A stretch of 64,000 nucleotides of DNA. It comes from Cyathus striatus. Lineage: Eukaryota > Basidiomycota > Agaricomycetes > Agaricales > Nidulariaceae. The stretch is taken from positions 3,720,001 through 3,784,000 of the forward strand of contig JAOVFP010000006.1 of the NCBI GenBank assembly GCA_025738555.1, given 5' to 3'. A program made the position numbers and the translations under genes. This document shows, piece by piece, positions 45,273 through 55,867 of this stretch (positions within the stretch are counted from its first letter, which is position 1; each line of letters starts with the position of its first letter). A model generated the notes under the pieces. It had not been told where the DNA came from. It was given only the letters and a program-made list of their open reading frames with translations, and made no database searches.

Positions 45273-47909
45273 ATGTCCAGTCCAGCCTATCCTCCGATCG
45301 ATCATTCAAAGGGTCGTGCAGTCAAAGATGAAGACATGGTGTATTATTCGCCAAACGCTTCTCATAACATTGATATCCCACCCGAGTTCAACCCCAATCA
45401 CTATCTCTTCCGAAGTGATGCCATCCTCAAAGACATCTACCAGACGCCTATTTGGTGGTCAGATCCCTATGGCTGGATATCGTTTGTCCCCTGCACGCCA
45501 TCCTTCACCGGGATATTTTCTTGCCTTGGTGGGGTTCCGCGGATTGTATATACTAGTCAAGATGAGGCTCGTGATGTCAGCCAGGGTCAGACTAGCGAGG
45601 GTCAGGCTAGTTCACTATCGTATGGGCTGGATGACGCAGTGATGCGAGAATGGACCGGATTAGAGTCCCATCTCATTTGTACGTTCAAACAACTTACCGT
45701 GAAATATGGCAAGCTTGCCATTGCCCCTCCGCCCCCATCCTTCGCTGGCTATAAATGACTACACCGGTCCAGAGAGATCGCACGAAGATGTGCTGAACGT
45801 TCACGCCAGTGGTTCGTTATGTGGATGGGAATTCTCTCATACGTGATCGCCTACATCGAGTATAATGCCAATCGCTCCCGTTGCTCCAATGCATCCCAGC
45901 CAGTCCCTAGCTGGTATACGTACCTTGCTAGTTGTAGCATTCCTGAAACATGGCTCAATGGGATGCTTTCATCCACAATATACTCGTTTTCCCCATTTTG
46001 CCCTCGCGCTGGTGTTTTAGTGCTACCCAGTGAAATTCAAGGGACTCGTTGCCCAAATTACACTTTCTTCCTCGACTTTTCTGTTCCGTACTGGTATCTG
46101 TGGGGAGCTTATGAATGTCGCCGTATCCCCGACTCGCAGTTCTTAAGGGCTCTGGCTCCTCCACTTTCTATTGTGAAGAACGACGGTTCCGTTACTTTCA
46201 GGCCTGATACCAAGGTTTCACCAATCATTTGGAGCGAGCCATTAACCACTCAGTCTGTCTCTCGTATGACTCCGCCACCCTCTCATCCCCCGCATCCTCC
46301 TTCATCCAATGCAAATTCTAGTGCAAAGCCTGCCTGGAAAGCATTTCTCGAATCGCGCGAAGCGCATTATGAGGCTAGGCGTCGAATGGAGACAGATGTG
46401 CAACGTCAAGTTCGCATAAATCGTGAACGAGATCGAGGTTATGTTCATGCATGGGTTTATGAGTGGCAGCGGGATGGTGATGACTACGTCAGAGTACGAG
46501 TTCACTCTAAATATGAGAAGGAGCTGGTGTTCGAACAGTTTAGTGAGCAGCAAATGGTGTATAATGCGTACGACAACGAGTGGGACTTATGCTATGAATT
46601 TGGACCTGATGCGGAATCAGATGAAGTAGAAGAGGATGATTATCCGGAGACTGAATATGAGCAGTTCCGTTCCGACCATTTCCAAGCAACCACCGATTTT
46701 GAGCATGTCCCCCCTCCGACCCAAATTGAAGCTGATGATTCGGACCAACATGCAGATGAGTACGAGTGTGAAGGGGACTATGTTTCCATTTACACTCTGA
46801 AATATATGTATGGGTTTACTCCTGGGGCCGCATTCCATCCAGGTCATGTTGAATATAATTGGGAGCATTCCATGATGGCATTAGGCTATATCGCCGAAGT
46901 TACCCAACCTTCTCATGTTGATGATATAATTCCAATCATCCACTTGGCTGGTCCACTCTCATATGGCTACAGTCCACGTCTTGAACTATGGGATCTTCGC
47001 CCCGAAAACCGCCTACATCGACACATTGTAAGCCATTGTCGCATCGTAAAACTTTGGGACGTATACCTTGTCATTCCACCTTCTTCCAGCAGAGATGATT
47101 GGTTTCCATGGACTTTTGGTGCTAAAACAGCTCGAGATGTTCTCTATGCCTGCCGCCTTCTGACTCATATAGATAGCATGAGCATTTACCAGGTGGCCCG
47201 GGAGTTTCTCGCTAGAGGAATTCCATTCCATACCTTCAATGTGTCACGTACCCCTACCCATGTTCATTTGGACACCATAGCTGTGGCTGACTTTCGCCTC
47301 TCAGGCTATAGGTTCAGCTTGAATGACTATGCCTCGTACCTACAAAGACATGCAGCATTTCTTTCATCTCCTCGAGGGCGTGCAGCATTACTGATGGGAG
47401 GGATTGTTGGCCGCCTTGCACGTGAGCACGTGAGCTTAGATGGGGTGCTCCAAGGTCCATCATCCACCGTTACCAATCAACGTATTGGTGTAAAATATGT
47501 GAATCGGTCTGGCCTGGAATTCTGCGATGATGCACTGACTGAAGATGAGATGGATATAATATGTGGCGCATATCGTTGTTATACAGGTAAGTCATACTTT
47601 GGTAATTGTAATTGTAGCTATTGCTGATATTGAGTAGGGAACAGGAATCAGATTGCTGTGCGCTCTTGGTGGCCACTTCCCAAGCACTGGAGGAAGGATA
47701 GCAATGGAATGAACTGGGGGTATTGGACGCCTTGGAATGAGGTTTGGTACAGGGGGCGACTGGAGGAATTAGAACAGCTTGGACGACCTCTGACTGGTAC
47801 GGAATGGCGGTCAAAGCTGAAGTCCAGCCCTTATTCACGTACACTTGTGCAAACAGTGGAATCTGAGTCGCTACGATACCTTGAGAACTATATTGATGCT
47901 GCAAATTAG
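45273..47909 (+). pseudogene. large agaricomycete hypothetical protein with in-frame stop, cargo gene
   Basis: Exons 45273-47586 and 47638-47909 (2314 and 272 nt) sum to 862 codons. The GT-AG intron is 51 nt. A TGA at 45,756-45,758 interrupts an otherwise continuous frame between PPPPSFAGYK and LHRSREIARRCAERSRQWFV. Family blocks follow: MWMGILSYVIAYIEYNANRS, ETWLNGMLSS, WYLWGAYECRR, a basic helical stretch EARRRMETDVQRQVRINRER, HAWVYEWQRDGDDYVRVRV, an acidic region (DAESDEVEEDDYPETEYEQF), and C-terminal WPLPKHWRKDSNGMNWGYW. This resembles a widespread uncharacterised basidiomycete protein. The stop fits a CGA-to-TGA change. Function unknown. Confidence 0.7.
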
Positions 47910-48013
47910 TAACACACTGTATATTTGTATTAAATGTATATAATAAACAATATATTGTGCCATTCATTTGGATACGCTGATGGACGCTGAGGATGGATGC
48001 TGGCGTCCTTGCC

Positions 48014-48429
48014 AGCGGGCGCTGAGCGCGTGCTAAGTTTTCCTGAAGTGAAAACTTTAGATTTTAGTAAGGTTTTCCCAAGGTCAAAATCTTTTGGGAA
48101 AATTAAGCATTTTGTTTTAAGCAAAACTTAGATAAAATGTTGACTTTTGCACTGGTTTTGCGGTCACGCGAAACAATAAATTTTGTGTGAGGTCAAAACA
48201 AGTTCACAACATTACATTTGACACTTAATTTGATGAAGCTAAAATTAGAACAAAAAGAATCATTTGTATTTATACAAAATATGTACAAAATGTAACATTT
48301 GTCTACGATTTTGCATCAGCCAATAGTAATAATTTTGCAACAGCCAAAATGTTTAGTCAATATTTAAAATAATTGAGGTCGAATTTGGATGAATTTTGCG
48401 AATGGCAAAAAAGTCGGCAGCCAGGAGTG
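48014..48429 (-). repeat. right long terminal inverted repeat of the giant element
   Basis: Reverse complement of 29,791-30,205, ending ...GTCGGCAGCCAGGAGTG. Inner GC-rich subrepeats (GGCGCTGAGCG) occur on both sides just inside the arms. Confidence 0.88.
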
Positions 48430-50234
48430 ACGACAGGCGTATGCAGTCAGCCTTCGGAGGAACCATCGTGCGCTTGGCTGGCGAATCGATATGAGCATAC
48501 CTGCGAATGCTGGGACGGGTGCTGCTGTTAGGAAAGAAAATGTACATCAGCGTGATGGGTACAGATGGGTCATGGGCAGAAAGTGTAAGCATACCTTGTC
48601 TCTTAACCATTCTCCACCCTCTTTGTCTCTGTTCTTCTGCCATCCACAAGCCTTTATCTCCTTGTTCTTTTTTCCTTCCTCCTTCCCCTTTCGTAACGAA
48701 TTAACGCCCTCTTCAGCTCACGCGCCATGGACCCACCCGTCGATTTCACACACGTACGTCGTACGCTGTGCTGTGTACGCGCATTGACATCAGGCACTGA
48801 GAAAACAGCACGAAAGGAACTAGGGTTCGTATCGGATGGAGAAGGAGGGTGAGTTGTTTTCTATTCTCCTTCATCCACCCCTTCCTTTAACGTACTGAAT
48901 GAAGCCCTCTCCAGCTCACTCACATCAATCCACCCATCAAGTATGCACGCTTGTTGCGCAAGGTACGATTGTGGACTTATACATGCACGAGGCACTGTAT
49001 GCAGCCAGCAGGAGGCTCAAGACGAATGTTGCATTCCTATGGGATATCCCTTGTACGAGGAGGAGGGGAGGGAAGATGGATAGTGAGTTCTTACTCCGTT
49101 GGTGTATGAGTTGGGGTCGTGTCTTGCACTGGGGATGTGTATAAGAGCAGCCTTGGTGCGGGTGGTTGCGGCAATTGAATGGTGCTCGTGCTCGTCCGCG
49201 AGGAAGGGGGGAGAGTTGAATCATTTGCAGACGATTGCGTGCCTTGCGCTAGGGTGCCGATGGGGATGGGGACGGGTGATAGCTCGACACTGATGCAGAG
49301 CGTGTGGACGGTCATGGAGTATGCCTATTGCATGTTCTTTAACGTCTACGTGAGGCTGGACTGGAGGTGGCGGTGCGGCGTTTGAGCGGTGCTCGTGCTC
49401 GTGCAGGTTCTTCCCTTCGTTCTGTTGCGCTCTCCCTCTCCTGGCCCTTCGTGTCCTTCCCCTTTATTCACGAGGCTAACGAACTATCTCCAGTTCAACC
49501 ACGCCAACTTTCTACCGTTCGTACGACCTTAGCGGCTATGGTACTCCCCAGGTAGACTGGGCGTATGGACGTGGTGGGAGAACGAGATAGGAGAATTGGA
49601 TTTTTGGTCTAGGCAGACTGGAAAATGTGAAGCTTAAAGGTGTGTTTCGTCAATCGTATTCTTTAATTCGTATGGTTGTGGTCTCGTTCTACTGGAGTGG
49701 CCCATTCTCTCTTAGGCATACTTCGTTTATTATGTTTCATTCATCTTGTTTCTCGCACATACTTTCTTTCTCCCCTTGTCGTTCCCCCTTGTTTTCCTCC
49801 TCTCTTCGTTCATTTCTTTTGTCGTTCCTCCCTTTCCCTTTTGTTCGTATGGGTCCTCCAAGTCTGTTCATAAACCATACATTCTTCCTTCCTCATATGT
49901 TACTTGCTTATCTTCATAACGCTGAAGCTCACGACCCGATGTCAGTTATTAAAGACATCTGCACTGAGAGATTTCATTTGACCATCATAATGTAAACAGT
50001 AAACTCTTTCACAGTCTTGAGGTATCTTCATGTTTAGCAACCTAGTGGAGTGTTTCAAGTGTTTTACTATTAAGTACATATGTTATTCATACTTCTTGTC
50101 CGACCATGTGGAATATCTCACAATTGACATCTATGTGACTCCTTTCTCTCCGATTATCTGATCTGACTCCTAAGCCTGCCTACAATGTGGGTCGATCAAT
50201 CCATCTTGGAATTTTCATTCTAGACATTACTGTA
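48430..50234 (+). repeat. right half of segmental repeat copy 2
   Basis: Continues the homology to copy 1 (about 11,880-14,475) beyond the giant element, and ends at the TA where the next transposon is inserted. Contains intron-like modules at about 48,700 and 48,905 of the type seen at 26-28 kb. No supported coding gene. Confidence 0.8.
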
Positions 50235-50368
50235 CAGTCGAACCTGTCATAACTCATAGGGGTCGGTGGACCTGAAAAGTTATGAGTTTTCATGGGTTAT
50301 GACTTGTCGCGACACACACATCTATTACGTAATACTATTTGACAGTGTAGTAGATTACGTAATTCGCC

Positions 50369-50700
50369 TTACACGCGGGAAAAGAACTGAGTGATCTTGG
50401 TGGGCACCATGCTATGCGACTGTTCAACACGAGTTTGACATCCAAACGTTGTAAGTACCTTCTCCAACTTTCATGTATATGTATCATTTATATCTGACAC
50501 ATACCTACCAAGGGTAATTGCCGCTTCAAGTGCTTCCCGCCGTGTGGGTTTAACATGAAGTTTTTCTATATTATCGTCATCCCCACCATTTACTTCTAGC
50601 ATTTCCTCTCTATTGCGCATGTCCATAACAGCCTGATATATATCTTCATCACTGGTGTGTATTCACTATATTCCGGCGCAGCCCATTGGTGAAACAATAG
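50369..50700 (-). pseudogene. C-terminal remnant of a pogo/Tigger-like transposase
   Basis: Reading leftward: SDEDIYQAVMDMRNREEMLE, then GGDDDNIEKLHVKPTRREAL, GRYVSDINDTYT, a TGA, KLEKVLTTFGCQTRVEQ and a final PTKITQFFSRV with stop at 50,369. This is the conserved tail of fungal CENP-B/pogo transposases. Upstream, WAAPEYSEYTP is in another frame, so there is also a frameshift. The rest of the gene, including the DDE core, is missing: the nested element begins at 50,747. Confidence 0.75.
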
Positions 50701-51404
50701 AAACAAGAGCGCATTGTTACATATATATATCTATTTTAAGACACTACATCAGGAAAACTTGAGATGTATAATTTACTCTTCTTAGGCATACTTCACCATA
50801 ATTACCAGTATATTGTGCATCATTACACCTCTTTATAATAAAAACATCTAATTAACATCAATTATAAGAATTACAATAAGTAGGCAAATCTTGCATAATT
50901 AGGACTTGGACCAGAATTCAGCAGATATAATTATCTTAAATGTATATAATTAGCAGTAATTAGTCCTAATTATACTGTAGTACAGGAACATTAAAATAAG
51001 ATTCACATGAATTATGTCTTAAGTAGGAGTAATTATATCATAATTCATGCTAATTAAGTCCTAATTCAAGTTGATTATATCCTAATCATACAGCAATATA
51101 AAGCATTCTGTGTAATTTGTACCAATCATGACCTAATTATATGGAACTATAAAATCATTCTATGCAAATTAAGTAGTTCATACTAATCATCTGTATACCA
51201 TACTCCATGAAATCAGGTGGAGTCCAGGGACTCTTTCAAAATCTAACAAATTATTACTATATTACTAATGTACAGTTTACTTATACTATTACAAAATCTA
51301 CATATACTCATACAATAAACTACCTATACTAATACAACACACTATCTACAGTACACAAGAAACTAACTAAAAAAATGAAAGCAACAAATGACAATACCAT
51401 TAGG

Positions 51405-53060
51405 ACAAGAGTAAGGGCAAGAAGAGAAGGGCAGAAGGAGAGGGAAAGGGTGAGGGAAAGGGTGAGGGTGAGGGCGAGGTGAGGGTGAGGGCGAGGTGAG
51501 GGTGAGGGGAAATGATACTCACTCTCGTCTCGCAAGTGACGAGGGCAAAAGGGCGACAGGGTGGAGAAGATACTCGCCCTCGTCACTTGCGAGACAAGGA
51601 CGAGCAGGAGAGGGAGAGGGAGAGGGACCCAAGGGAGAAGATGCTCACCCTCGTCTTGCAAGTGACGAGGGCGAGAGCGCGAGAGAGGGAGAGGAGAAGG
51701 CGCTTGCCCTCGGCCCTTGTCTGCATGTGACGAGGGCGAGGGGAGGGAGGGAGATGGAGGTGGGGGAGGAACATGAGGAACGCCGAAACGGCGCTCGTTG
51801 TCGTGACATTCCCCATCCATGAAGTTACGCTCGTCACTTGTAAGACGAGGGGTAGGGGTGAGACAGGACAACGGGGGTACGGCAAGACACATAGGGGAGG
51901 GTGGGGCGTTGCGGCGCCTAACACGAAGAACGAGAGGGAGGAAGAGGATGGAGTCAGGGGGCGAGATGGCACTACGCGTCACTTGCGAAACGAGAAGAGG
52001 GAGGATAGGGGGAGAGGAAGGGAGAGAGAGGCTGAGCTTGTGAGATGAGGGCGAGGTGGGAGGGAGAGGGATAGGGGGCGTGGGGGGTGCGAGGGGAGAA
52101 GGCGCTCACCCTCATCACTTGCAGACGAAGGTGAGGGAACGCGTGCCCTTGTCCCTTGCGAGACGAACACAAGGCGACTGGGGGAGAAGGTGCTAGCCCT
52201 CGTCGCTTGCAGACGAGGGCGAAGGCGAGGGAACGCGTGCCCCCGTCACTTGCGAGACGAGGGCGAGTGGAGAGGGGGCAAGGTATAGGGAGAGGGGGCA
52301 TGGGGACGAAACACGTGCCCTCGTCACTTGCGAGGGGAGAAGGAGACAAGGGGGGGAGGGAGAGGGGGACGAGGAAGAGGGGGACGAGGAAGAGAGGGAC
52401 GAGGAAGAGAGGGACGAGGGACAGAGGGAGAGTGATGAGGCAGTGCTAGCAAGCGACGAGGAGGGGGAACGCACGCATTCTCGTCGCTTGACAGACGAGG
52501 TGGAGAGGGGAGGGGGAACATGCGTGCAACGTCCTGGTAGCGACGAGGAGGGGTGACGCGTGCACTCTCGTCGCTTGACAGACGAGGTGGGGAGAGGACG
52601 GACGTGCGCATCCACTCTCGTCGCTTGACAGACGAGGTGAGGGGAAGGATGTGTGCACCCACTCTCTTCGCTTGACAGACGAGGTGGGGAGAAGACGCGG
52701 GACGCACACACTCTCGTCGCTTGACAGACGAGGTGTGTGAGGACGGGGGATGCACGCACCCTCGTCGCTTGACAGACGAGGTGAGGAGAGGACGAGGGAC
52801 GTGCGCTCATCGCTTGCAAGACGAGGTGGAGGAGGGAACGGGGGACGGATGCCTAGAATGAGGGGGAGGAGGCCGCACATCCTCGCCACTTGTCGGACGG
52901 AGGACGCACACACTCTCGTCGCTTGACAGACGAGGTGGGGGAGAGGACGGGGGACAGACACCTAGAATGAGGGGGAGGAGGCAGAGGCAGAGGAGCGAAG
53001 AGTGCAAGGATGAGTGGAGCGAGGGGGAGGGACGGGAGGATGGAAGGAAGAGGGAGGATC
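51405..53060 (+). repeat. GA-rich array with repeated CTCGTC...GACGAG stem-loops
   Basis: Strong purine bias on the plus strand. A short palindrome recurs more than 20 times in two main versions: CTCGTCACTTGCGAGACGAG (mainly 51.5-52.3 kb) and CTCGTCGCTTGACAGACGAG (mainly 52.4-52.95 kb, spaced about 45-60 bp). Open frames across the array on both strands are low-complexity Ser/Pro or Arg/Glu translations of the repeat and are not called. Confidence 0.85.
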
Positions 53061-53141
53061 CGGGGGGCGCCTTCGGAACAATAAGTGGCGGTGCGCGGAA
53101 ATAAGCTTGTAGCCGGTTGCCGGTACGTCACATGAAATCAA

Positions 53142-53155
53142 CGCGCGCGCGCGCG
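53142..53155. repeat. (CG)n run
   Basis: CGCGCGCGCGCGCG at the edge of the GA-rich array, in an otherwise AT-rich neighbourhood. Confidence 0.85.
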
Positions 53156-53221
53156 TCGCAAGTCCGTGTTTAACCTTTTGCATCCCTACTACGTAGCCTT
53201 AAATGTAGATATTACAGAGAA

Positions 53222-54908
53222 AGGATAGTGTCGAGAGAGGTGCTGAGCTATCGAAGCGTAGGTCTTTCAAGCTAAGATTCACGGGCGTAGCGAGCTACCA
53301 TCGGTTGGACTATCCAGTTATATTTAGCAATCGGCAATACTTTGTAAGTATATAGTAGTGAGTAGATAACGAAACAATAGTATGTATATGTATCATTTCT
53401 TGTTCAATTAGCATGCAGCCTTAAGTCAATTCCTGGGCTCCCACAGTTCACACGGAGTAGAATTAGGTTGAAAGGATTGCATTTGATCTAACTATATTAC
53501 TAATTATATCTTTAGTTTTTGTTCTTCCCGAAGTATTTGAGACGATTCAGGAGGGATCTCTTATGTTTTACATACTTGGCTATTTCGGAACAAGACTATC
53601 AAGTTCTAATTTCAAGATATTTCAACAAGAGGAAAGATGAAGAAAATAGTAGAGAATGTATGCATGTACCTAATAAACCTATTTACACTAGAGTAGTTGA
53701 ATACCCACAACAGAAGGAAATAGTGTGAGACATACACACTATGCATACACGTTCAATTAAACAGCTCATCATGCACCCATACCGTCGATTCCAACCCAAT
53801 ACCAATTGAAGCCATTTCAACTAGTTCTGAACACTACAAATCGAAATGAATTAGGTTAAAACTAATATTCCAGATGCTATTTATTACCATTACATAGACA
53901 TAAATCAACTTGGAAATAAGTGTTAACCAATGTGTTTCATCTTGTAGTAGTTTGCTCAGCAGTTCTATCTGTGCTGTAGTATCCATAAGTTCCACAGTTG
54001 TGTACTGTATCATATGAGAGTTGCAATGAGTCTAAATACACAAACTCACATGCATAATGTGTTGTTCCATTGTCCAATACCTCAAGTCCTTGGTGTATCT
54101 GTGTCTCCATATTTTTTAGTGTAATGATGTACTACTTATGTTATGTATATGAAGTATTATGAACTAATTATCACAACTATATAGCCGAAAATCAATCTGG
54201 AATATTGGTTTTAACCTAATTCATTTTATTTTGTAGTGTTAAGAACTAGTTGAAATGCTTTTTGTATGGAATTGGGCTGGAATTGATGGTATGGACCTGT
54301 GATGAGTTGTCAATGTGTAATCAAATGTGAACACATAATGTGTATGTCTCGCACTGTTTCCTCCTGTTGTGGGTATTCAACTACTCTAGTGTAAATAGGT
54401 TTAGTATATACCTACATACATTCTTTACTATTTTCTTCTTTCTCTTGAAATTGTTGAAATATCCTAAAATTAGAATTATAGTATATGTGTGGATCAATGC
54501 AGTAGTCTTGTTCTGAGACAGCAGAGTATGTGGAACATAATAGAATCCTCTTGAATCATCTCAAATGCTTCAGAAAGAACAAGAACTATCTATTATTTTG
54601 TCTCAATACATATATAGTTAGCCTTGTAGTTAGATAAAATGTGAACATTTTGACCTCCTTCTACTAGTGTGAACTGTGAGAACCCAGAACTCGACTTAAG
54701 GCTGCATGCTATGTCTTGTCCTGTTGCCAAAAAGAGTACATATACTATGGTTTGCTTATCTACTGGCTACTATATATTTCACAAGTATTGCCAATTGCTG
54801 AATATCATTGGACAGTCCAATCAATGTAGCTTGTGATACATGTGACTTTTAGTTTGACAGACTTACGCTTCAATAACTCACCACCTCACTCAACACTATC
54901 CTCTCCCT
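53222..54908. mobile_element. foldback element with about 670-bp diverged arms
   Basis: The left arm (about 53,222-53,890) and right arm (about 54,185-54,908) are inverted copies: AGGATAGTGTCGAGAGAGGT on the left pairs with a right-end AGGATAGTGTTGAGTGAGGT (reverse complement). Later, ACTCTAGTGTAAATAGGTTT-type sequence matches across arms. The left arm keeps many CG sites that are TG or CA in the right arm. The spacer is about 300 bp. No coding gene; a 69-codon frame at 53,519-53,728 has no domain. Confidence 0.8.
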
Positions 54909-55010
54909 ACCATCACTACACTCAAGACTATGTAGGAATGCAAAGTGTACATTTCATTTACATACTTAATTACTAACCACTGAGTATTCATAGGAATACA
55001 CCATTGAACA

Positions 55011-55580
55011 TTACCATTCTCCACAAACCACACACATTTCAGATGCAAGTGTGTGTACTAAAGAACAATGGCAATGAATAAAAGAGCAGTGAAGAACAAT
55101 GAATGAAAATTGGAAATATAAGTGAAAAGATACCTTGAATTGTTGTGTCAAATTTTCAACCATAGAATGCTGGGTGTTCCTAACTAAAAACCTTTGGCCT
55201 TTGACACCATCCCTCAAAATCTTGGACAAAAGCCTGTCTGCTAAGGGATCTAATGTACATAATACATTACTTTCTTGCAGAGTAACAGTCTTATGCAGAG
55301 GTGGAAAATTTGTATGGATAGCTAGTGAATGGGCAATAAATTGAATATGGGGATGGTTAGAATGGTTACCTTTCAGAGGGCAATAAGTAGGTTCAAACAT
55401 AAGCTCCATAGTTGCATTGAGGAGGTGCTCTTGATACATCTCCAGCCAGATAAGGTAACCATGAATATCATATGCCAGAGGGTGGACAATTTGATGAATT
55501 TCAGATAAAATAGACAGAGAATCTGTTATGAATTTTGAGCAAACTGGCCAATTTGGAATGGTAGCCCAGTCTAGGGAATG
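55011..55580 (-). pseudogene. decayed open frame of unknown family, cut by a MITE
   Basis: A minus-strand frame open from the MITE edge down to 55,011: PNWPVCSKFITDSLSILSEI, HPLAYDIHGYLIWLEMYQEH, FEPTYCPLKGNHSNHPHIQF, then LLSKILRDGVKGQRFLVRN and HSMVENLTQQF. Codon-like conservation of Pro, Trp and Tyr suggests a former gene, perhaps the element's own. The MITE at 55,583 interrupts its upstream side. No domain recognised. Confidence 0.4.
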
Positions 55581-55582
55581 TA

Positions 55583-55867
55583 CTGTACCCTTTCAACCAA
55601 CTGTTCATTGAATTTCACTGTGATGACGATGAACAGTTGGGCTCTCTGTTTGGGGATTGGTGTGATGCATGATGAATTGAGGATCTGTTCATCACTAAAC
55701 AGTTTTCAGCTAAATTTTTCACAAAAAATGACAATTTTATTTTATGATTTTAAATATCTCCTTGTACCTCTGTTCATGGGGAGCTGTGATGTGTGATGAA
55801 ATGTATATTTGTTCAAGTTCATGGCATTGTGTGATGTGTTACTGAACAGTTGGTTGAAAGGGTACAG
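55583..55867. mobile_element. 285-bp MITE
   Basis: Perfect 25-bp inverted ends (CTGTACCCTTTCAACCAACT... at 55,583-55,607 and 55,843-55,867) flanked by TA on both sides. CpG-free, with many TGTGATG / CATCACA steps that correspond to CG-containing steps in the relative at 25,389. Confidence 0.88.

Larger units (their letters stand above)
29791..48429. mobile_element. giant long-TIR (CACT-ended) element with Plavaka transposase and cargo genes
   Basis: Two near-identical inverted segments of about 415 bp (29,791-30,205 and 48,014-48,429) bound 18,639 bp. Both outer ends read CACT[TC]CTGGCTGCCGAC, in keeping with the CACT termini of CMC (CACTA-like) transposons, and the interior encodes a Plavaka transposase of that superfamily. 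Flanking triplets are ACA on the left and ACG on the right, an imperfect candidate target duplication. Outside the ends, the left and right flanks are two halves of one repeat that is continuous at 10,980-14,495, so the whole block was inserted. Cargo: a coiled-coil protein, a Cys-rich open frame, a 164-residue protein, a WD40-membrane protein and two further agaricomycete families. Two cargo genes and the transposase are broken, so this copy is probably immobile. Confidence 0.75.

Noticed and set aside
44882..45331. His/Ser-rich frame over the 45-bp minisatellite
   Set aside because: All frames are open because the unit is a multiple of three; no evidence that it is translated.
51500..52960. 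CRISPR-like array of regularly spaced palindromes
   Set aside because: The host is a fungus, the spacers are themselves repeats, and no cas-like gene exists; it is a minisatellite.
51329..53183. Several 70-220-codon Ser/Pro- or Arg/Glu-rich frames
   Set aside because: Low-complexity products of the GA-rich stem-loop array; opposite-strand frames are open over the same bases.
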